Shown piece by piece: positions 26,723-34,693 of a DNA stretch of 64,000 bases (position 1 is the first letter of the stretch; every line of letters starts with the position of its first letter). The stretch is from UMGS1883 sp045636425. GTDB lineage: Bacteria; Bacillota; Clostridia; UMGS1883. A model generated the notes under the pieces. That model did not search any database. It saw only the letters and a list, made by a program, of their open reading frames with translations, and was not told the DNA's origin. The stretch spans positions 55,485 through 119,484 of the forward strand of contig JAZTXM010000003.1 of assembly GCA_045636425.1 (NCBI GenBank), given 5' to 3'. The position numbers were made by a program, and so were the translations under genes.

Positions 26723-28025
26723 GGAATATATACCTTTTACAAAGGAAATGAAAAAAACGCATACCATCCTCGTTCCAAACATGCTCCCTACCCATTTCAA
26801 GTTGGTTATGAAGGTGCTCAGCGGCTACGGCTACAAATGCGAGCTGCTTGAGTCAAGCGGTCCCGGTATTACGGAGTTGGGACTTAAGTATGTACATAAC
26901 GATACTTGCTACCCTGCACTTTTGGTTATAGGGCAGTTTCTTGACGCTATTATAAACCGAGGCTATGACCCACATAAGGTTGCCTTAATTCTGTTTCAGA
27001 CAGGCGGAGGTTGCCGTGCATCAAACTATATTTCACTTTTGAGGAAAGCACTAAAAAAAGCAGGTTACGGTTTTGTCCCCGTAATTCCCCTTTCATTTAA
27101 TGCTCTTGAAAAGCACCCCGGCTTCTCTCTGAGTCCGGGAATGATATACAAAATGATTTTTGCGGCAGTATTCGGAGACATTATTGCAAATCTTAAAAAC
27201 CAGTGCAAGCCCTATGAAGTTTATAAGGGGGACACCGATAATCTTGTAGAAATGTATACAACGAAGATTACCGGTGCAATTCAGAGAGATAAGTTATTTT
27301 TTGCTAAAAGCAGAAAATATTTTAAGGAAATTGCAAATGCATTCGCCCAAATTCCAATGGACAAATCAAGAAGCCTTGTAAAGGTTGGTGTGGTAGGAGA
27401 AATTTATGTGAAATATTCCCCCTTAGGGAACAATAATCTGGAGCATTTTCTTCAAAAAGAAGGGGCAGAAGTTGTTTGCCCGGGAATTATAGACTTTTTC
27501 CTTTATTGCATATATTCAAACATTTCGGACTACAAGCTGTATAAAATGAAAAGAAAGCTGTATATTCCCATGCAAATTGCATATAAGGCTTTTAAGGCTA
27601 TGCAAAAACAGCTTATTGAAGCCATACACTCAGCACAAGTTTTTGATGTCCCTCCCACCTTCGAGCATATTAAAGCATTAGCCGAGGAATATATTTCCAC
27701 GGGTGCCCAAATGGGTGAGGGTTGGCTTCTTCCTGCCGAAATGCTGGAGCTTTCGGAAAGGGGCGTCAACAATATCGTCTGCACTCAGCCCTTTGGCTGT
27801 CTTCCCAATCACATTTTCGGTAAGGGAATGATGAAGCCGCTCAAGGACAAAAACCCTCACATCAGCATAGTCGCCATAGATTACGACCCCGGAGCAACAA
27901 GAGTCAACCAGGAGAACAGGATTAAACTGATGCTGACAAATGCATCCATGGAAAAATCAAAAAGGTACGAAACTTCCGATAGCGGCTATATAGCTACAGA
28001 AAAAAAAGAATTGGCAAATCCATAA
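26715..28025 (+). CDS. 2-hydroxyacyl-CoA dehydratase-like subunit
   Basis: A 436-residue protein like the HgdB/DUF2229 partner of long activases. Cysteines that may bind iron-sulfur are seen in HNDTCYPALL (about 60), GGGCRASNY (about 100) and VCTQPFGCLPNH (about 355-366). ATG 26715 has AAAGGAG 7 bases upstream and lies inside the end of the activase gene, so the two are translationally coupled. In many Clostridia both parts are one polypeptide of about 1400 residues; here they are split. The reaction is not known. Confidence 0.87.
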   Translation: MDKEYIPFTKEMKKTHTILVPNMLPTHFKLVMKVLSGYGYKCELLESSGPGITELGLKYVHNDTCYPALLVIGQFLDAIINRGYDPHKVALILFQTGGGCRASNYISLLRKALKKAGYGFVPVIPLSFNALEKHPGFSLSPGMIYKMIFAAVFGDIIANLKNQCKPYEVYKGDTDNLVEMYTTKITGAIQRDKLFFAKSRKYFKEIANAFAQIPMDKSRSLVKVGVVGEIYVKYSPLGNNNLEHFLQKEGAEVVCPGIIDFFLYCIYSNISDYKLYKMKRKLYIPMQIAYKAFKAMQKQLIEAIHSAQVFDVPPTFEHIKALAEEYISTGAQMGEGWLLPAEMLELSERGVNNIVCTQPFGCLPNHIFGKGMMKPLKDKNPHISIVAIDYDPGATRVNQENRIKLMLTNASMEKSKRYETSDSGYIATEKKELANP

Positions 28026-28043
28026 TGATTTGCCAATTCTTTT
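28005..28043. terminator. Bidirectional terminator
   Basis: 16-bp perfect stem AAAGAATTGGCAAATC with its complement around CATAAT, overlapping the end of the dehydratase-like gene and followed by TTTTCTATTTT. It also faces the SLH gene on the other strand. Confidence 0.85.
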
Positions 28044-28049
28044 TCTATT

Positions 28050-29006
28050 TTAATAGAGATTAGCTACTATTCTGTTTGATATAAGTATTGCCTGCTCCTT
28101 TGTTGCTACACCCTGCGGTGCAAACTCCGTTTCACTCATACCCTTAATGATACCTCTTTTTGCCATATAGTAAACACTTTCATGTGCATACCCTGAAATC
28201 TGTGCGTCATCATCAAATGCGAATTCATCAAGAGTAAGAGGCATTTCATTTTCAATTATACCAGCTTCTCTTGCCTTGAGTATAACTCTGTAAAGCATTG
28301 TAGAAAGCTGCTCTCTTGTAATTGTTTGTGTGGGAGCGAAAGTAGTATCACTTGTACCATTTGTAATTCCCAACTTATATGCCGCTGCTACATATCTTGA
28401 ATATGTTCCTGTGGGACTGCAATCAGTAAAAGGAAGATTATCTGTAGAATCATCTGCCACTTTACCTGTTATTCTCTCATAGAGAGCAACGGCAATTGCC
28501 GCAAACTGCTCACGGGTAACATCCATTTTTAAATCTGTACCAAGCATTTCAATAGGAATAAGATTTCTCGCAAATGCTTCATCCGCCTCTTTCCTTGCCC
28601 AATCGGAAACGATTAATACAACGCCTGTCTGTTCTTCGTCGGGAGTGTATTCATCCGGATCATCAGATTCGTACTCTTCCTCTTCTTCACTGCTGCAAAT
28701 ATCACAAATCACAAGGCCGTCATCCGTGAAAACAGCATATTCCCCTGCAACATCTCCGCACACGGAGCAAATTTCTTCTTCCTCGCCTTCTTCTTCATAG
28801 AACAAAGCATCAAGTACCTCCTGCGAAAGGATCTCCTCGCAATAAATGCACATTGCGTCCCCATCGTCATTATAAACTACATCCTGGGGTGTGATAAGCT
28901 CGTAACATGCCTCGCATTCTGCCTCAGTGTCTGCCGCTGCCAGTACTGACGAAGCCAAACCAAGCACCAGTAAAAGTGCCAACATAAAAGCTAAAACTTT
29001 TTTCAT
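28050..29006 (-). CDS. SLH-domain surface protein with two cysteine knuckles
   Basis: A 318-residue exported protein. A signal peptide (1-25, ending VLAAAD) is followed by two cysteine units, each with two CxxC pairs (about 34-61 and 80-109: CEAC/CIYC and CSVC/CDIC). An acidic linker rich in Glu, Asp and Tyr follows (about 110-130), then SLH motifs over 140-318 (ITREQLSTMLYRV, TREQFAAIAVALYERI, ATKEQAILISNRIV), which bind pyruvylated wall polymer. No catalytic domain is seen. The cysteine units recall the repeats of the CHAP/SLH protein at 803 and suggest metal binding outside the cell; this is inference. AGGAGG lies before the ATG. Confidence 0.88.
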   Translation of the reverse strand: MKKVLAFMLALLLVLGLASSVLAAADTEAECEACYELITPQDVVYNDDGDAMCIYCEEILSQEVLDALFYEEEGEEEEICSVCGDVAGEYAVFTDDGLVICDICSSEEEEEYESDDPDEYTPDEEQTGVVLIVSDWARKEADEAFARNLIPIEMLGTDLKMDVTREQFAAIAVALYERITGKVADDSTDNLPFTDCSPTGTYSRYVAAAYKLGITNGTSDTTFAPTQTITREQLSTMLYRVILKAREAGIIENEMPLTLDEFAFDDDAQISGYAHESVYYMAKRGIIKGMSETEFAPQGVATKEQAILISNRIVANLY

Positions 29007-29183
29007 TCTTTTATCCTCCTAAATTGCGTATAACAATATAATTATACTTTTTTTTAAATTGTTTGTCAATACATTACGAAGCATTTTTGTTTCCGGGAAA
29101 AATAAAATATTTTCGGCAACTAATTTTATTTTTTTACTAATTAAATATTTACTAAAGGGCAATTTTATTGTATAATATAACCA

Positions 29184-29274
29184 TGAAGAGCAAAGCTCTT
29201 CACAGACGCCGGCAAGACCGGTGTACGGATTTTATCTTTCCGGCATCTGACAACACTTTCAAGGAGGGGCATTT
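29184..29274 (+). promoter_or_regulatory. Hairpin-rich leader of hpf
   Basis: The leader has GAAGAGC-AAA-GCTCTTC (29184-29200), then GCCGG-CAAGA-CCGGT, then a CCGG that could pair with either side. A TATAAT at 29172-29177 lies just upstream. The alternative pairings could control hpf translation; no known riboswitch was recognised. Confidence 0.45.
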
Positions 29275-29799
29275 ATGAAAACTAACATTTATCTGAGAAA
29301 AGTTGAACTGGGCAAGGAAAAGAAGGATATGCTTATCAAAAAGATAGACAAGCTGGGCAAATTCTTTGACGAAGAAGCTTCTGCGGATATTGTGGTAGCC
29401 GAGCAGAAAGATAAAATGATTGTTGAAGTTACAATCCGCACCGCAGATATGATTTACCGTGCCGAGGAGCGCAATGAAGAAGTATATAATGCGGCAGATG
29501 ATGTGGTAGCTTCCGTCACACGTCAGATTCGCAAGAATAAAACAAGGCTTGCAAAAAAGCTTCGCGAGGGAGTTTCCAGGGAATTCGATGTTTTGTTTGA
29601 TGCTCCCGAAGAAGAAGCGGATATTAAGATTGTAAAAACAAAAACCCATCATGTTAAGCCCATGAGTGCAGAAGAGGCAGTACTTCAAATGAATCTTTTG
29701 GGGCATAACTTCTTTGTATTCACAAATGCTAAAACCAACACAACCGATATCGTTTACCGCCGCAAAGACGGTAATTACGGACTTATAGAAACAGACTGA
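29275..29799 (+). CDS. hpf: Ribosome hibernation promoting factor, long form
   Basis: Binds the 30S decoding site and dimerises ribosomes into 100S particles in stationary phase. 174 residues: the N-terminal S30AE/YfiA domain (1-100) and the C-terminal dimerisation domain (about 118-174; MSAEEAVLQMNLLGHNFFVF...NVVYRR-type, here DIVYRRKDGNYGLIE). The long form is the gram-positive type. AAGGAGGGG precedes ATG. It overlaps the next start in TGATG. Confidence 0.96.
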   Translation: MKTNIYLRKVELGKEKKDMLIKKIDKLGKFFDEEASADIVVAEQKDKMIVEVTIRTADMIYRAEERNEEVYNAADDVVASVTRQIRKNKTRLAKKLREGVSREFDVLFDAPEEEADIKIVKTKTHHVKPMSAEEAVLQMNLLGHNFFVFTNAKTNTTDIVYRRKDGNYGLIETD

Positions 29800-30365
29800 T
29801 GATACACATTAAAGAAGCCATTATTGTAGAAGGCAAATATGATAAGATGCGTCTTGAAGAAATCTGTTCCTCTCCTGTTTTCACAACCGAGGGTTTCAGA
29901 ATCTTTAAGGATAAGCAAAAACGTGATTTTCTAAGCTCCCTTGCAAAGAAACGCGGAATATTGATTCTGACTGATTCCGACCGTGCAGGCTTTATGATAC
30001 GAAATCATATAAAAGGGTTTGTAAAGGAAGGGAGAATTATCCAGGCATATATTCCCGAAATTTTCGGGAAAGAAAAACGCAAAGCTTCCCCATCTAAAGA
30101 GGGTAAGCTGGGCGTGGAGGGAATAGACAAGGACGCACTTATTGAGGTCTTAAAAAAATACTCCTCCCCGTTACCCTCGGGGGATAAAATTACCAAATGG
30201 GATTTATATGACACGGGGCTGTACGGCGGTGCTGACTGCACCGCCGCCCGTTCATCTTTGTGCAAAAGGCTTTCCATCCCTGAAAAAATCTCGGTAAACG
30301 CTCTTTTGGACGCACTGAATGCACTGATGACCAAAGAAGAATTTTTAGAAATTACGGGCAAGTGA
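29799..30365 (+). CDS. rnmV: Toprim protein, RNase M5-like
   Basis: A 188-residue protein with an N-terminal Toprim domain: AIIVEGKYDK (catalytic Glu) and LILTDSDRAGFMIR (DxD). A C-terminal helical region follows (SKEGKLGVEGIDKDALIEVL, DUF4093-like). Size and motifs fit ribonuclease M5, which trims the 5S rRNA precursor in Bacillota. It is coupled to hpf through TGATG. A 5S gene lies at the right edge. Other small Toprim proteins share these motifs, so the symbol is likely but not proven. Confidence 0.85.
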   Translation: MIHIKEAIIVEGKYDKMRLEEICSSPVFTTEGFRIFKDKQKRDFLSSLAKKRGILILTDSDRAGFMIRNHIKGFVKEGRIIQAYIPEIFGKEKRKASPSKEGKLGVEGIDKDALIEVLKKYSSPLPSGDKITKWDLYDTGLYGGADCTAARSSLCKRLSIPEKISVNALLDALNALMTKEEFLEITGK

Positions 30366-30369
30366 TATT

Positions 30370-31068
30370 ATGCATGACGACAAAACCCCACATCTTCATA
30401 AAAACCACAGAAAAAGAGTTAAGGACCGATTTTTAAGCGAGGGACTTAATTCCTTTGCAGACCACGAAATATTTGAATTACTGCTTTTTTATTCCATTCC
30501 GCAAGGTGATGTAAATCCGCTGGGGCATAAGCTTTTAGATAAATTTTCCACTCCGAAAGCGGTCTTTGATGCATCTATCGAGGAATTGTGCGAGATAGAC
30601 GGAATAGGTTATCATTCAGCGGTGCTGATTAAAATGATTCCGCTGCTGGCACAGTACTATGCATCCCTTGCCCTTAGGGACAAGAAGCAGCTTGTCACAT
30701 CTTATGACGCCGGCACATATGTATGCGGACAGATCGGATGTCTTAAAAGCGAGGTGTTTTCTGTAATCTGCCTTGATTCGCAGAAAAACATTCTTGCCTT
30801 TGAAATTTTAGAAGAAGGTACTGTTTCCGATGCCAACGTTCATCCCAGAAAGGTTGTGGAATGTGCCCTGAGGCACAACAGCTCGGCTGTAATTTTAGCA
30901 CACAACCATCCCTCAGGCGGAGCTTTTGCTTCGGAAGATGACAGAAGGGTGACTCGGCAGCTTTGCACGATTTTTGAGGGAATGGGTATTGATGTAGTAG
31001 ATCATATTATTGCCGCCTCTGCGGAAAAATTTATAAGCATGTCAGACAGTGGTCTTATGCCAAACTAA
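30370..31068 (+). CDS. radC: RadC/MPN-JAMM family protein
   Basis: A 232-residue RadC-type protein: helix-hairpin-helix region (about 40-100, EIDGIGYHSAVLI) and a JAMM metal site AHNHPSGGAFASEDD (about 177-191) with Glu upstream. RadC is widely conserved; a direct role in repair is doubtful. It starts 4 bases after the RNase M5-like gene. A 154-bp structured repeat begins at the base after its stop codon. Confidence 0.93.
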   Translation: MHDDKTPHLHKNHRKRVKDRFLSEGLNSFADHEIFELLLFYSIPQGDVNPLGHKLLDKFSTPKAVFDASIEELCEIDGIGYHSAVLIKMIPLLAQYYASLALRDKKQLVTSYDAGTYVCGQIGCLKSEVFSVICLDSQKNILAFEILEEGTVSDANVHPRKVVECALRHNSSAVILAHNHPSGGAFASEDDRRVTRQLCTIFEGMGIDVVDHIIAASAEKFISMSDSGLMPN

Positions 31069-31222
31069 GGCTGACAACGTCAGCCTTTCGAAGCGAAAAG
31101 TTTCTAACGAAAATATTTCGCTTCGAGGGAAGGGCTTTCGCTCGCGCGGCACTCACCGTGCCAGCCCTTGCAAGGTGTTAAAATCGAGGTACACACCCCC
31201 GATTTTAACGGATTTTATGTTA
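31069..31222 (+). repeat. 154-bp multi-hairpin repeat, copy 1
   Basis: Starts directly after the radC stop. Four hairpins are seen: GGCTGAC-AAC-GTCAGCC; CGAAGCGAAA with TTTCGCTTCG, enclosing TTTC-TAAC-GAAA; AAGGGCT/AGCCCTT enclosing GGCAC-TCACC-GTGCC; and TTAAAATCG/CGATTTTAA. The copy at 43006 has the same length and differs at 14 positions by my count. The paired differences in hairpins 1 and 2 are compensatory. No reading frame or transposase is present. It may be a structured RNA, a read-through control region or a miniature mobile element. Confidence 0.85.
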
Positions 31223-31253
31223 TACATCACAGAATCAGAAAGGATTGTTTGAA

Positions 31254-31691
31254 ATGACACTTGAAAAATTGCAGAAAGACATGATTGCAGCAATGAAGGC
31301 ACAGGAAAAGGTTAGGAAAAACGTTATATCTTCGCTTATTGCAGCGGTAAAAAAGTACGGCATCGACAATGGTGTTCGTAATGATATTACGGAGGAAATG
31401 ACAGATGCCGTTATTTTAAAGGAGCTTAAAAGTGCAAAGGAGCAGCTTGACACCTGCCCTGCCGAAAGAAGTGATTTGCTCGAAGAATATAAGACAAATT
31501 ACGAAATCATCAAGGAATACGCACCGGTTCAGATGGGTGAAGATGAAATAAAGGCACTCCTTACAGAAAAATTTGCTGATATCATCGCAACAAAGAACAA
31601 GGGTATGATTATGAAAACCGTTATGGCAGAGCTTAAGGGCAAGGCAGACGGAAAAATTATTAATAAGGTAGTTGCCGAGCTGTGTGGCTAA
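31254..31691 (+). CDS. GatB/YqeY-domain protein
   Basis: A 145-residue YqeY-type protein; it has the helical C-terminal domain shared with GatB of the Glu-tRNA amidotransferase but no catalytic subunit motif. Start MTLEKLQKDMIAAMKAQEK is typical. ATG 31254 has AAAGGA 9 bases upstream; the TTG at 31245 is unlikely. The biological role is not settled; a tRNA-linked function is possible. It lies between the structured repeat and the structured leader of trmK. Confidence 0.93.
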   Translation: MTLEKLQKDMIAAMKAQEKVRKNVISSLIAAVKKYGIDNGVRNDITEEMTDAVILKELKSAKEQLDTCPAERSDLLEEYKTNYEIIKEYAPVQMGEDEIKALLTEKFADIIATKNKGMIMKTVMAELKGKADGKIINKVVAELCG

Positions 31692-31692
31692 G

Positions 31693-31853
31693 AAACAGGG
31701 ATGTATAAAAAGCCCAGAACGCAAAAAGGCACTAACAAGACTGAACGTACTATGAGCAAAATCCGAACAGTATTATTAGGGTTGAAAAATCGTATTTATC
31801 CGATTTTTCTTCATTTTAAGCCTTTTTGCTACGATCCCCTAAACCTCCTGTTT
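31693..31853 (+). promoter_or_regulatory. Large folded leader before trmK
   Basis: Nested perfect stems close this spacer: AAACAGG (31693-31699) with CCTGTTT (31847-31853), GCAAAAAGGC (31721-31730) with GCCTTTTTGC (31820-31829), and GAAAAATCG (31784-31792) with CGATTTTTC (31801-31809). No T-tract, T-box motif or known riboswitch core was seen. It ends 13 bases before the trmK ATG. Confidence 0.55.
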
Positions 31854-31866
31854 AAATGGTGAAATT

Positions 31867-32550
31867 ATGTTAAACATAGAAAAAAATTTAACTCCCAGAT
31901 TAAAAATGATTGCAGAGCTTGTTCCTCCCTGCACCTCACTGTGCGATATAGGAACAGACCATGCATATGTAGCAATTTACCTGGCTAAAAAAGGAATTGC
32001 AAAAAATATTATTGCTGCTGACATAAAAAAAGGGCCTCTTATGCAGGCTGAAAAAAACATTACCGCTTTCAATGTTTGGGGCAATGTGCAAACAAGACTG
32101 TCCGACGGCTTTTCCTCAATAAAGGAAAACGAAGCAGAATGTGCAATCATTGCAGGAATGGGCGGAGAAACCATTGCCGAAATACTTGAAAATGAAAAGG
32201 GCTGTAAATATTTCGTATTGCAGATGCAGACTGCACATAAGCACTTGAGGGAATACCTTTGCACTCACGGATATGTGATTGAAAAGGAGTCCGTTTGCCG
32301 TGAGGGAAATAAAATGTACACGGCACTTCTTGCCGTTCGCGGAAACAGCCCGAAATTAAATGAGGTACAAAAAGAAATCGGTCCGTACTTAATAGAGAAT
32401 ACCCCTCCCCTGTTTTACGATTATGTGAGATACAGGTTGTATGAAATAAACAGCATATTGGAGAAAATGGGAACAACCAATGGTGAAAAGCGTGAACAGT
32501 ACGAGAATTTAAAGCTTGAATATGAAAAGCTCTTAGGAGAATCGGTATGA
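31867..32550 (+). CDS. trmK: tRNA (adenine-22-N1)-methyltransferase
   Basis: A 227-residue SAM-dependent methyltransferase of the TrmK/COG2384 family, which makes m1A22 in tRNA. The SAM loop CDIGTDHAYVAIYLA (about 26-40), the acidic end IIAADIKKGPL, and IIAGMGGETIAEIL are seen. The C-terminal coiled-coil tail is present. The 3' end overlaps nif3 by 4 bases (ATGA), the standard trmK-nif3 pair. Confidence 0.94.
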   Translation: MLNIEKNLTPRLKMIAELVPPCTSLCDIGTDHAYVAIYLAKKGIAKNIIAADIKKGPLMQAEKNITAFNVWGNVQTRLSDGFSSIKENEAECAIIAGMGGETIAEILENEKGCKYFVLQMQTAHKHLREYLCTHGYVIEKESVCREGNKMYTALLAVRGNSPKLNEVQKEIGPYLIENTPPLFYDYVRYRLYEINSILEKMGTTNGEKREQYENLKLEYEKLLGESV

Positions 32551-33335
32551 TAAAACTTTTAGAAATAACAAACTGCCTTGAAAATGAATTTCCCGCAGAA
32601 TATGCGGAGGACTTTGATAATATCGGTCTCCTTGTGGGTAGGCTTGACAAGGAAGTAACAAAGGTATTAGTCTGCCTTGACTGCAATAAGAATGTGGTAA
32701 AGGAAGCAATCAGAATCGGTGCACAGCTTATCGTGACGCATCACCCCGTAATCTTTAACCCCATAAAAAGCATTACGGACAGTACTGATGCAGGCGAAAT
32801 GCTTATCAGTGCCATCGAAAACAACATAAGTATCTACAGTGCCCACACTAATGCCGACAGTGCCCCCCATGGTCTTACCGACACGGTGTGTGAAAAGTTA
32901 GGGCTTACCCCCACAGGCAATATGGAAGGGAATTTGGCGAGAATTTGCACGGCACCTGCAGGCACTACTGCAAAAAAGCTTTGCGAAAAAATCAAAGAGG
33001 AATTTCATCTTGATAAGCTCTATTCCACATTCACGCAGGATAGAAAAATCAAAACCGTAGCTGTATGCAACGGTGGTGGTGGCGGTGAGCTTGTTGAAAT
33101 TGCCATGAGTCTTGGTGCTGATGTTTATATATCAGGCGATTTGAAGCATCATGAAATAAACTCCCTTAAAATCAGTGATAACATTGATTTTATTGAAATA
33201 CGCCATTTTGACTCTGAAAGAATTGTCACCGAAATATTCAGGGACAGACTCCTAAAGAAATTTGGTGATGAGCTTGAAGTGATTATCAGTACATCAGAGG
33301 AATCCCCCCTCCTTGACACGGATAAAATAATATGA
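32547..33335 (+). CDS. Nif3-like dinuclear metal-centre protein
   Basis: A 262-residue NIF3/YqfO-type protein. Metal ligands are seen in VTHHPVIF (about residues 65-72), AHTNADSAPHGLTD (His-Asp) and ISGDLKHHE (about 195-202). It lacks the inserted PII-like domain of long YqfO forms. The family forms toroidal hexamers and its activity is not firmly known. It is coupled to trmK, and rnpB follows 13 bases later. Confidence 0.93.
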   Translation: MIKLLEITNCLENEFPAEYAEDFDNIGLLVGRLDKEVTKVLVCLDCNKNVVKEAIRIGAQLIVTHHPVIFNPIKSITDSTDAGEMLISAIENNISIYSAHTNADSAPHGLTDTVCEKLGLTPTGNMEGNLARICTAPAGTTAKKLCEKIKEEFHLDKLYSTFTQDRKIKTVAVCNGGGGGELVEIAMSLGADVYISGDLKHHEINSLKISDNIDFIEIRHFDSERIVTEIFRDRLLKKFGDELEVIISTSEESPLLDTDKII

Positions 33336-33348
33336 TAGAATAACCATC

Positions 33349-33683
33349 GAGTAATCTGAGCGGTCGCGGGGGCGAATCTTCGCCCGTGAGGAAAGTCCGA
33401 GCTTCGCAGGACAGGATGCCGGAGAAATCCCGGTGGAGGCGACTCTAAGGAAAGTGCAACAGAAATAAACCGCCCGATTTTATCGGGCAAGGGTGGAAAG
33501 GCGGGGTAAGAGCCCACCGACATTGCGGTAACGCTTTGTGCCATGTAAACCCCATCCGAAGCAACGCCGACTGGATTGGCTTGTCCGGCCTATAATCCGA
33601 AAGGCGGCTGGAGCCGTATAGAGATATACGGCGTAGATAGATGACCGTTTTAAACGACAGAACTCGGCTTACAGGATTACTCA
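33349..33683 (+). ncRNA. rnpB: RNase P RNA
   Basis: Catalytic RNA that cuts the 5' leaders off tRNA precursors. Ends pair (GAGTAATC with GATTACTC). The conserved core is plain: GAGGAAAGTCCGAGCT, ACAGGATGCC, GGGTAAGAGCCCACC and GAGATATACGGCG-ACAGAACTCGGCTTACAGG. The P12-P14 and P15 regions and a GGTAACGC-type element give a layout like type A. It lies just behind nif3 and ends in its own terminator. Confidence 0.97.
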
Positions 33684-33692
33684 GCCAACGAA

Positions 33693-33726
33693 AAAAACAG
33701 ACTTCGTTTGAAGTCTGTTTTTTTGT
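33693..33726 (+). terminator. rnpB terminator
   Basis: AAACAGACTTC-GTTT-GAAGTCTGTTTTTTT directly after rnpB; its complement faces the AEC transporter stop. Confidence 0.9.
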
Positions 33727-33727
33727 A

Positions 33728-34675
33728 TTATATCAAACCTAATTGTTTGAGTGCGAACACCCACAAGAACACGGTAATGATGCAAAGTACAGTGCTGAAA
33801 GCTACAATCTGTGCGGCGAGGTCACCATCGCCATCCATCTGAATCGCCATTGGATAAGATGATACCGCTGTAGGTGCAGCCAATGCCGCAATGAGAAGAG
33901 CTATATCTTCTCCACGCATTCCTAATGCTGTCGCAATACTGATTCCAATCAGCGGCAGTATTATAAGCTTTCCCGAAAGGGTAAATATAAGCGGTTTAAG
34001 ATTTCCGCGTACAGTTTTAAAGTTAATCGATGCTCCTAAAATTACAAGTGCCAGAGGTGTTGCAATTTTTGCCACATCGGAAATTGCTTTTTCGGCAATC
34101 TCGGGAAGTTTAATTCCGCTTGCCAATGTAATTATTCCAAGAGCGGAGGATATAATGAGCGGGTTTTTTATAATGCCTTTTAAAACTTTTCCAATCCTAA
34201 ACCCCGACTTTTCTCCCCTGAAGGTTTCCAGAGATACAACCGCAAAAACATTAATAACGGGAATAACAATCGCAACGGCTATTGATATTTTTCCAACAAT
34301 GCTGTCTCCGCAAATTGCCTGACAAAGAGGAACGCCGAATATAACAAAATTACTGCGGCATATTCCCTGTGCTATTACTCCGCGCTTTTTGTTGTCCTTT
34401 TCCACGAGAATTGCCAGAGAAATAGAAATTATGTACGCAATTGCCAAAAACACGGCGGAAAAAACGCCTGCCCGGATATCCTTTATATCCGAAAGGTTGG
34501 AATTATACAGATTATTAAAGATGAGAGCGGGAAGAAAGGCTTTAAAAATAACGCCGTTCATTTTTTTAACTGTACTGTCGTCAAGTACATTCACTTTAAG
34601 TAACAAACCGCCTAAAAGCATCAAAAGCAAAAGCGGTGCTACCACCTTAAATGAAATCAATAAATTGTTTTCCAC
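33728..34675 (-). CDS. AEC-family transporter (auxin efflux carrier fold)
   Basis: A 315-residue membrane protein with about ten transmembrane segments in two inverted halves: LLLMLLGGLLL at the start, NFVIFGVPLCQAICGD (half-broken helix), and ALAAPTAVSSYPMAIQMDGD in the second half. Bacterial AEC members move malate and other organic acids; the substrate here is unknown. It lies 18 bases behind a 2-hydroxyacid dehydrogenase, which fits transport of a hydroxy acid, but this is inference. Confidence 0.87.
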   Translation of the reverse strand: MENNLLISFKVVAPLLLLMLLGGLLLKVNVLDDSTVKKMNGVIFKAFLPALIFNNLYNSNLSDIKDIRAGVFSAVFLAIAYIISISLAILVEKDNKKRGVIAQGICRSNFVIFGVPLCQAICGDSIVGKISIAVAIVIPVINVFAVVSLETFRGEKSGFRIGKVLKGIIKNPLIISSALGIITLASGIKLPEIAEKAISDVAKIATPLALVILGASINFKTVRGNLKPLIFTLSGKLIILPLIGISIATALGMRGEDIALLIAALAAPTAVSSYPMAIQMDGDGDLAAQIVAFSTVLCIITVFLWVFALKQLGLI

Positions 34676-34693
34676 TATCCAATCTCCTTACTC

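Noticed and set aside
31693..31853. T-box or known riboswitch for the trmK leader
   Set aside because: No T-box sequence, specifier loop or terminator T-tract was found, and no known aptamer core was recognised.
33149..33544. A 131-codon minus-strand frame over nif3 and rnpB
   Set aside because: Antisense to a clear gene and to RNase P RNA; no start signal or domain.
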